From positions 1 through 28,225 of IMG/VR virus record IMGVR_UViG_3300021197_000111: 28,225 nt of DNA. The stretch is one strand, 5' to 3'. Within the stretch, counting starts at the first letter, position 1; each line of letters opens with the position of its first letter. Made by a program: the position numbers and the translations under genes. The notes under the pieces are model-generated. The model was given only the letters and a program-made list of their open reading frames with translations. It made no database searches and was not told where the DNA came from. Of the stretch, positions 6,825-12,298 are shown piece after piece. The DNA is from a virus.

Positions 6825-7617
6825 AGAAAAAGAACTTGACAACTTAGTGAAGGACAACTATAATAAGTTTAAGTCTGAATCAGGACACTGGTATACCCAA
6901 GAAGGTGAGCCTATGTATACTATCATAGGTGCTAATGGTAAAGAAAGAAACACTACACTCAGAGATGCTAAGTCTTTAGGTTTAGTTCCGTCTGTGACAA
7001 CTATCATGGGTATTATAGCCAAGCCATCTTTAGAGACTTGGAAACAAAAACAATTACTTAATTCTTTCCTTACTTTAGAACAAGGCGAAGACGAAACGAT
7101 TGAGTCTTTTTATTACAGATGTCAAACAGATTCTAAACAAGTAGGTATCCAAGCTGCCCAGCAAGGGACAAAGATACATGGTATGATTGAGAAAGGGTTT
7201 TTAGGTAAAACTAAAACCAAACCTTACAAAGCAATCAAGAAATATTTAGATGAAACTTTTCCTAATGAAGAGTGGATAGCAGAAGATTCTTTCTGTGCTG
7301 ATGCAGGTTATGGTGGTAAGATAGACTTATATTCTAAGTCAGGAATATTTATAGACTTTAAAACAAAAGATAATCTACAAGGTAAAGACCCAGCTAAGTT
7401 GGTGTTTGATGAACATGGAATGCAGTTGTCAGCATATGCTCAAGGCTGTGGCTTTGATGATGTTGAACGAGTATCTATATTTGTAGACAGAAAAGATACA
7501 GGTCTTATACTTCCGTTTGTTTGGGACAGAGAATCACAAAGTAAACACTTAGGAATGTTTAATGCTATGCTAACTTACTGGAAGTTAGTCAAGAACTATG
7601 ACTCGTCTGTATTATAA
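6817..7617 (+). CDS. PD-(D/E)XK (RecB/Cas4-like) exonuclease
   Basis: Encodes 266 residues. Motifs: GTKIHGMIEKGF (H121), GYGGKIDLYSKSG (D170), IDFKTKD (D180-x-K182, the core PD-(D/E)XK pair) and MQLSAYAQGCG (Q203, Y207). This order is that of RecB/Cas4-type nucleases. It probably fills the role of T7 gp6 exonuclease in degrading host DNA, processing ends and removing primers (inferred from position next to polymerase and endonuclease I). The ATG has AAAGGA upstream and overlaps the HNH gene by 8 nt. The stop overlaps the next start as TAATG. A consensus promoter lies inside codons 7-16, and M33 could be a second start (see findings). Confidence 0.85.
   Translation: MTKEKELDNLVKDNYNKFKSESGHWYTQEGEPMYTIIGANGKERNTTLRDAKSLGLVPSVTTIMGIIAKPSLETWKQKQLLNSFLTLEQGEDETIESFYYRCQTDSKQVGIQAAQQGTKIHGMIEKGFLGKTKTKPYKAIKKYLDETFPNEEWIAEDSFCADAGYGGKIDLYSKSGIFIDFKTKDNLQGKDPAKLVFDEHGMQLSAYAQGCGFDDVERVSIFVDRKDTGLILPFVWDRESQSKHLGMFNAMLTYWKLVKNYDSSVL
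6836..6864 (+). promoter_or_regulatory. Perfect-consensus sigma70 promoter inside the exonuclease gene
   Basis: TTGACA (6836-6841), 17 bases, TATAAT (6859-6864): all 12 consensus positions at optimal spacing. It lies within the first codons of the exonuclease gene on the coding strand. A transcript should start near 6871 and could feed the exonuclease remainder (from M33), endonuclease I and later genes. Activity is inferred. Confidence 0.6.
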
Positions 7618-8057
7618 TGGTAGGCTTTAGAAAACCTCGTAAACCAAGACCTAAAAAAACAGGTGTACCTAAAGGCTACGATAGTTTATGGGAAGTTAAA
7701 CTACATGAGACAGTTCTTAAAGATTGGGAACATCATTGGGAACTGTATGATTACATTGTTAAACATAAATATGAGCCAGACTTTGTTAAAGTAATTGATG
7801 GTAAAACTATTTTACTTGAAGCTAAAGGTAGGTTTTGGGACTACCCTGAGTATAGTAAGTACATACATATTAGAACAGCACTACCAAAGGATACTGAGTT
7901 AGTGTTTTTATTCCAAAAACCTTATGCCCCTATGCCGGGAGCTAAGATGAGAAAGGACAGAACAAAACGAACCCATGCTGAATGGGCTGAGAAAAACAAT
8001 TTTAGGTGGTATAGTGAAGACACACTACCTATGGAATGGAGTAACTATGGATTATAA
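7617..8057 (+). CDS. T7 endonuclease I-like Holliday junction resolvase
   Basis: Encodes 146 residues. The family is the gp3 endonuclease I of T7, which cleaves branched DNA and helps break down host DNA. Visible matches to T7: YDSLWEVKL (E26, equivalent to T7 E20), YEPDFV (D55), ILLEAKGRFW (E68, K70), the catalytic E-D-E-x-K set, and a basic C-terminal half ending in a TLPMEW segment like T7 LIPAEW. Length is close to T7 (149 aa). The first 20 residues are very basic. It should act as a dimer (known for the family). ATG shares one base with the upstream stop; its 3' end overlaps the next gene by 11 nt. Confidence 0.9.
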   Translation: MVGFRKPRKPRPKKTGVPKGYDSLWEVKLHETVLKDWEHHWELYDYIVKHKYEPDFVKVIDGKTILLEAKGRFWDYPEYSKYIHIRTALPKDTELVFLFQKPYAPMPGAKMRKDRTKRTHAEWAEKNNFRWYSEDTLPMEWSNYGL

Positions 8058-8310
8058 ATTTAATGAACGCAGACATATAATTGAACTAAAAGAATACATT
8101 GATGGTACATATGGTGAGCATTATGCTTCTGATAAATACCAAGCAACTGATGTTATCATTGACTCAGGTCATGGTGAGGGTTTTTGTATGGGTAATATTT
8201 TAAAGTATGCAAAACGATATGGTAATAAAGAAGGAAAGAACAGAAAAGACTTGCTTAAAATATTACATTATGCTATAATAATGCTTGACATACACGACAA
8301 CAATGACTAA
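8047..8310 (+). CDS. DUF3310-type protein (T7 gp1.7-like)
   Basis: Encodes 87 residues from ATG 8047; GGAG lies upstream at about 8037-8041. The core GEGFCMGNILKYAKRYGNKE followed by KDLLKILHYAIIML is the signature of the DUF3310 family (GNiiKYv.R...K....DL.Ka..Y). DUF3310 occurs in many phages, and T7 gp1.7, a nucleotide kinase, contains a related region; this protein is shorter, so kinase activity is not claimed. A role in nucleotide metabolism would fit the following ribonucleotide reductase genes. It overlaps its neighbours on both sides (11 and 8 nt). Confidence 0.8.
   Translation: MDYKFNERRHIIELKEYIDGTYGEHYASDKYQATDVIIDSGHGEGFCMGNILKYAKRYGNKEGKNRKDLLKILHYAIIMLDIHDNND
8251..8279 (+). 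promoter_or_regulatory. Extended -10 promoter before the reductase genes
   Basis: A perfect -10 TATAAT (8274-8279) is preceded by TG at 8271-8272 (extended -10, TGcTATAAT). Seventeen bases upstream is TTGCTT (8251-8256), a weak -35 with 3 of 6 matches. Transcription would start near 8286, just before the membrane-protein gene at 8303 and the reductase gene at 8520. Its place at the start of a functional block supports it. Confidence 0.5.
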
Positions 8311-8530
8311 AAACGAGGTAACAAATTACTGCACAGAATTTGTATATATAGTTGGGACAAGCATTGAAAGGTTTTTCTTTTGGTGTGTTGATGTTCTTGT
8401 ATTTATTGGTGAGTTTACAGGTGTGGGATACGCATTAGCAAATATTATAATCTTTGTTATTTTACAGCCTACATTAATTTTATTGTTTATGTGGTTATGG
8501 TTAAAAGAAAGGAAACAAAATGGAAGATAA
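8303..8530 (+). CDS. Small membrane protein upstream of nrdA
   Basis: Encodes 75 residues from the ATG at 8303; an in-frame TTG at 8285 is less likely. Two hydrophobic stretches, about residues 23-38 and 43-67, predict one or two inner-membrane helices. The C-terminus is short and basic (KERKQNGR). No family recognised. It overlaps the upstream gene by 8 nt and nrdA by 11 nt, so it is translated within the reductase block. Link to nucleotide metabolism is only positional. Confidence 0.7.
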   Translation: MTKNEVTNYCTEFVYIVGTSIERFFFWCVDVLVFIGEFTGVGYALANIIIFVILQPTLILLFMWLWLKERKQNGR

Positions 8531-10412
8531 AGTAGGTATCAAAGAATACCTTGGTATAAAAATTAATTACAGTAATGAAAAACTATTAGATAAGTTTAGT
8601 CTTGATACACTTAAGGACAGATACTTATGGGAGAATGAAACACATGCACAAGAAGCCTTCGCAAGAGCATCAGTCTTCGCAGCTACATACAAAGGTAACA
8701 CAGACTTTGAATTGGCTCAAAGGCTTTATCACTACAGTTCCAATTGCTGGTTCATGTTTAGCACTCCTATACTTAGCAACGGGGGAACAAGTCGTGGGCT
8801 TCCTATTAGCTGTTTCCTTAATTATGTACCTGATAGCAGGAATGGTTTATCAGATCACTATGATGAAAATATATGGTTGGCATCTTCGGGTGGAGGTATT
8901 GGTGGATATTGGGGTGACGTTAGGAGTAACGGTATATCTACTACTCACGGGAGTCGTTCTACTGGTTCAATTCCTTTCATGCATGTAGTAGACTCTCAGA
9001 TGTTAGCCTTTAATCAAGGCACAACAAGACGTGGAAGCTATGCAGCTTACATGGATATATCTCACCCTGAGATTGAAGAGTTCATCAACATGCGTAAAGA
9101 ATCAGGTGGTGATATCAATCGTAAGAATCTTAATCTTCACAATGGTATCAACATTACCAATGAGTTCTTGAAAGCTGTTGAAGAAGATGCAGACTTTAGA
9201 TTGATTGATCCTAAGACTAATGAGCCTACTAAGATTGTAAATGCTAGAGACTTATGGTGGCAGATCATCAACGCAAGAGCAGAGACAGGTGAACCATACA
9301 TGATTAATATAGATACATGTAACGAAGCATTACCCAAACAACAAAAAGATTTAGGATTAGAAATTAAACAAAGCAATCTTTGTTCTGAAATTACTTTACC
9401 TACTAACGAAGAAAGAACAGCAGTGTGTTGTTTGTCTTCTGTAAACTTAGAATACTTTGACGACTGGTCAGAGAATCCAATGTTCATAGATGATTTAATA
9501 ACTATGCTTGACAACGTTCTTCAACATTATATAGATCATGCAGTAGACACAGATAGTCTAGGAGAATACAATGCAAATTTTAAAAGGTTTCAAAAACACA
9601 TTAAAGAAGGCAGGGAAGGCTTTACTAAATCTGCCTATTCGGCTTATAGAGAAAGGTCACTTGGTCTTGGTGCGATGGGATTTCATTCGTATCTCCAATC
9701 ACGCAACATTCCTTTTGAAGGTATCTTCGCTACGGGCTTTAACTATAAAGCGTTTAAATATATTAAAACACAGGCAACCCGAGCTTCTGAAAGACTTGCA
9801 GAGGATCGTGGAGAAGCTCCTGATGTCAGTGGTAGTGGCAGGAGGAATGCTAATTTACTCGCTGTTGCACCTAATGCTAGTTCTAGTATTATATGTGGTG
9901 GTACTTCTCCTTCGATTGAGCCATATCGTGCTAACGTTTATACGCACAAAACTTTATCAGGTTCGTTCCAAGTTAAAAACAAATACTTAGAAGAACTATT
10001 AAAAGACAAGGGCTTAAAGAAAGATGAGTTGACTGCAGTTTGGAAAGACATTGCAGGTAACGAAGGTTCAGTACAACACCTTGATATTCTTACAGACGAT
10101 GAAAAAGAATTATTTAAAACTGCTAATGAGATAGATCAGATATGGATTATTGAACATGCATCTAAACGTCAAGAGTTTATATGTCAAGCACAGTCAGTTA
10201 ATCTTTTCTTTACTATACCTACAGCTACCGAACCACAGGAAGTACACGATGAGTACATGCAGTACGTTAATGATGTTCATTGGTATGGAATGAATAAACT
10301 AAAGTCTTTGTATTACTTTAGAACTAATGCTGCTCGTAATGCAGAGAATGTAAACACTAAAGTACAACGTATAAAATTAGACGATGCTGAATGTATCGCA
10401 TGTGAGGGTTAA
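8520..10412 (+). CDS. nrdA: Class I ribonucleotide reductase, alpha (catalytic) subunit
   Basis: Encodes 630 residues. With NrdB it reduces ribonucleotides to deoxyribonucleotides for phage DNA synthesis. Catalytic residues: ISCFLN (C98, equals E. coli C225); SNLCSEI (N286, C288, E290, equal to N437, C439, E441); AVCCLSSVNL (C303/C304, equal to C462). The C-terminal tail DAECIACEG carries C625 and C628, the redox pair reloaded by thioredoxin or glutaredoxin. The N-terminus is about 130 residues shorter than E. coli NrdA before the first catalytic cysteine, so the ATP-cone activity domain is missing and dATP shut-off is not expected (inference). AAAGGAAA precedes the ATG. Confidence 0.97.
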   Translation: MEDKVGIKEYLGIKINYSNEKLLDKFSLDTLKDRYLWENETHAQEAFARASVFAATYKGNTDFELAQRLYHYSSNCWFMFSTPILSNGGTSRGLPISCFLNYVPDSRNGLSDHYDENIWLASSGGGIGGYWGDVRSNGISTTHGSRSTGSIPFMHVVDSQMLAFNQGTTRRGSYAAYMDISHPEIEEFINMRKESGGDINRKNLNLHNGINITNEFLKAVEEDADFRLIDPKTNEPTKIVNARDLWWQIINARAETGEPYMINIDTCNEALPKQQKDLGLEIKQSNLCSEITLPTNEERTAVCCLSSVNLEYFDDWSENPMFIDDLITMLDNVLQHYIDHAVDTDSLGEYNANFKRFQKHIKEGREGFTKSAYSAYRERSLGLGAMGFHSYLQSRNIPFEGIFATGFNYKAFKYIKTQATRASERLAEDRGEAPDVSGSGRRNANLLAVAPNASSSIICGGTSPSIEPYRANVYTHKTLSGSFQVKNKYLEELLKDKGLKKDELTAVWKDIAGNEGSVQHLDILTDDEKELFKTANEIDQIWIIEHASKRQEFICQAQSVNLFFTIPTATEPQEVHDEYMQYVNDVHWYGMNKLKSLYYFRTNAARNAENVNTKVQRIKLDDAECIACEG

Positions 10413-10413
10413 T

Positions 10414-10563
10414 ATGGATTGTTGGCACTGTGGAAACAAAGTAATATGGGGAGGTGACGTTGACATTAGCCATGAAAGCGAAGACTTTCAAATGGAAACA
10501 AATTTAAAATGTACTAAATGTCATTCAGAAATTTTAGTATACTTACCAAAGGAAACAGAATGA
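10414..10563 (+). CDS. Tiny zinc-ribbon protein (49 aa)
   Basis: ATG at 10414, TGA at 10561-10563. Two cysteine pairs, C3-x2-C6 (CWHC) and C33-x2-C36 (CTKC), separated by 26 residues, make a zinc ribbon. The opening MDCWHCGNKVIWGGDVD and the end LVYLPKETE resemble, from memory, a small conserved phage protein often found near nrd genes in marine phages. GAGGG in the nrdA tail serves as ribosome-binding site, 1 nt separates it from the nrdA stop, and ATGA links it to the next gene. Role unknown; metal binding is likely. Confidence 0.75.
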   Translation: MDCWHCGNKVIWGGDVDISHESEDFQMETNLKCTKCHSEILVYLPKETE

Positions 10564-10739
10564 AACAATCAGAATTTAACAAGGTGTTTAGTCAGAAGTT
10601 TTCTGGCTTTACAAGTAGGATGTGGTTAGATTATTGTGATGAAAATAATAATCCATTCGCACAAACAAAAGATTACGCAGGATACGTAATTGAAAATTTA
10701 AAATATTTAGTTAAGAAATTTAACGAGGAGAACAGATGA
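10560..10739 (+). CDS. Small hypothetical protein between nrdA and nrdB
   Basis: Encodes 59 residues from ATG 10560, with AAAGGA upstream and an ATGA overlap with the zinc-ribbon gene. It begins MKQSEFNKVFSQKFSGF and ends in a lysine-rich helix. No membrane segment or known motif. It overlaps the nrdB start (ATGA at 10736-10739), so it is coupled to nrdB translation. Function unknown. Confidence 0.7.
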   Translation: MKQSEFNKVFSQKFSGFTSRMWLDYCDENNNPFAQTKDYAGYVIENLKYLVKKFNEENR

Positions 10740-11716
10740 GTTTATTAGACACAAGAGATTATTACAAACCATTCGATAACCCTTGGATGTTTGACTACTA
10801 TGTCTTACAAAACCAAATGCATTGGATGCCCGAGTCAGTACCTTTACACACCGATGTAAAAGACTGGCAAGATTTAGACCCCAAAGAAAAAAACTTACTT
10901 ACACAAATCTTTAGATTGTTTACTCAATCTGATGTGGATGTAGGTGCAGGTTATGTTGACAGATACATGCGTATTTTTAGAAAACCTGAAGCTAGAATGA
11001 TGATGGGTTCTTTTGCTAACATGGAATCTATTCATCAACATGCATACAGCTTACTACTTGATACAGTTGGTATGCCTGAGATAGAGTACAAAGCTTTTGC
11101 AGAGTACGAAGAAATGTCTAACAAACACGAGTACGTACATAAAATTAAAACAACTAAGTCAGATAAGAAAAGCATTGCAAAAACTTTAGCAGTCTATTCA
11201 GCTTTTACAGAAGGACTACAGTTGTTTAGTAGCTTTGCAATCTTGTTAAACTTCCCAAGGTTTGGTAAGATGAAAGGTATGGGACAGATAGTTACTTACT
11301 CTATCCGTGATGAGTCTATGCACGTTGAAGCTATGACTAAACTGTTCAGAGAATTTATTCAAGAGAACCTTGACATATGGACAGATGATTTTAAAGCAGA
11401 ACTCTACGAGATTTGTAGACAGATGGTAACACTAGAAGATAAATTCTTAGACCTAGTGTTTGACATGGGAGACCTTGAAGGTCTTACCAAGAAAGATATG
11501 TATGCTTACAATAGATACATAGCTGATAGAAGATTACTCCAGCTAGGATTAAAAACAAACTATGACCAACGTGAAAACCCTCTTGGTTGGTTGGATGAAG
11601 TGATGGGTGTTGAACATCAAAACTTCTTTGAAGGTCGTGCTACTTCTTATATGAAAGCAGGACTACGTGGTAGACAAGATAAAGTAAGTTTTGCAAGGAT
11701 TGGTGATGAGAACTAA
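10736..11716 (+). CDS. nrdB: Class I ribonucleotide reductase, beta (radical) subunit
   Basis: Encodes 326 residues. It stores the radical that starts ribonucleotide reduction in NrdA. Diiron ligands visible: D66 or D68 in FTQSDVDVG, E97 and H100 in MESIHQHAY, E159 in AFTEGLQLF, E193 and H196 in RDESMHVEA. Y104 is four residues after H100, as E. coli Y122 follows H118, so a tyrosyl radical type is likely. Length is a little below E. coli NrdB (376 aa). The start overlaps the previous small gene (ATGA) with AGGAG just upstream; the 3' end overlaps the next gene by 11 nt. Confidence 0.95.
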   Translation: MSLLDTRDYYKPFDNPWMFDYYVLQNQMHWMPESVPLHTDVKDWQDLDPKEKNLLTQIFRLFTQSDVDVGAGYVDRYMRIFRKPEARMMMGSFANMESIHQHAYSLLLDTVGMPEIEYKAFAEYEEMSNKHEYVHKIKTTKSDKKSIAKTLAVYSAFTEGLQLFSSFAILLNFPRFGKMKGMGQIVTYSIRDESMHVEAMTKLFREFIQENLDIWTDDFKAELYEICRQMVTLEDKFLDLVFDMGDLEGLTKKDMYAYNRYIADRRLLQLGLKTNYDQRENPLGWLDEVMGVEHQNFFEGRATSYMKAGLRGRQDKVSFARIGDEN

Positions 11717-11936
11717 ACGCACAGAAGCCAAGCTTGTAGGATATAATTTATTCTATGACTTAACAGGTAAGCTGGTCACCGAAAGAACCAGCACAGATAT
11801 TAAAGAACTTAAAAAGTTTTTTACACCTGAAGAATATAATACCCTAGCTACTGTAATCAGGGAGACTACAGCTAAACTAGATAAAATTCACAATGAAGTT
11901 GAAGCTCATCTAAACGCTAGGATATTAAAAGATTAA
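11706..11936 (+). CDS. Hypothetical protein, last gene of the + strand arm
   Basis: Encodes 76 residues from ATG 11706, with AAGGATT about 6 bases upstream inside nrdB. It begins MRTKRTEAKLVGYNLFYD and continues with helices (IKELKKFFTPEEYNTL; ATVIRETTAKLDKIH) that may pair as a small helical bundle. No family recognised. Its TAA (11934-11936) overlaps by 4 nt the stop of the converging - strand gene. No terminator follows. Confidence 0.7.
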   Translation: MRTKRTEAKLVGYNLFYDLTGKLVTERTSTDIKELKKFFTPEEYNTLATVIRETTAKLDKIHNEVEAHLNARILKD

Positions 11937-12289
11937 CCAGCTAAAGGATTCTTATTCTCTTCTTTAAATATTTTTATATCAGTCTTAACACTTTCGATAT
12001 CAGCTTTCATACCTGACATATCAGACTTGATAGACTCGAGGTTATTAATCTTAAGTAAAATAGTTTCATCAATAGTTTTATTAATATATTCTACTGATGT
12101 TTCTAACGCTTCAATTCTATTGATAACCTCATCAACTCCTTGCTCAGTTTCTTTAGCTTGTCTAGCTTTAGTTTCTAAGTTTTCAATTCTATTGACATAG
12201 GTTGCACCAGTATATCCAAACCCTGCAAGAGTTCCAATGATACCCATCAACGCAATAAACTGTGTTGTTTTATTTTGTAACCAATCCAT
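11933..12289 (-). CDS. Membrane-anchored coiled-coil protein
   Basis: Encodes 118 residues. Residues 11-31 form one hydrophobic helix (FIALMGIIGTLAGFGYTGAT); the rest is a long charged helix with heptad-like spacing (NRIENLET, VINRIEALETSVEYINK), a probable coiled coil. AGGAGA lies just before the ATG on the - strand. It is the last gene of the leftward late arm, behind the secreted proteins. The single membrane helix plus coiled coil could suit an envelope or lysis role such as a spanin-like protein, but no lipobox or partner is seen, so the function is open. Confidence 0.75.
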   Translation of the reverse strand: MDWLQNKTTQFIALMGIIGTLAGFGYTGATYVNRIENLETKARQAKETEQGVDEVINRIEALETSVEYINKTIDETILLKINNLESIKSDMSGMKADIESVKTDIKIFKEENKNPLAG

Positions 12290-12298
12290 AATATTCTC

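Noticed and set aside
8285-8313. TTGACA with TAAAAA at 17 bp
   Set aside because: The -10 has 4 of 6 matches and the better extended -10 TATAAT lies just upstream at 8274.
9508-9536. TTGACA with TATAGA at 16 bp inside nrdA
   Set aside because: Only 4 of 6 matches in the -10 and no gene start or block boundary nearby.
10460-11398. Further TTGACA boxes at 10460 and 11370 (also 631 and 1798)
   Set aside because: No acceptable -10 at 15-19 bp; these are frequent as Leu-Asp codons (CTTGAC) in an AT-rich genome.
11808-11824. AACTT-AAA-AAGTT hairpin followed by T-run near the end of the + arm
   Set aside because: Stem of only five mostly AT pairs inside a coding region; too weak for a terminator.
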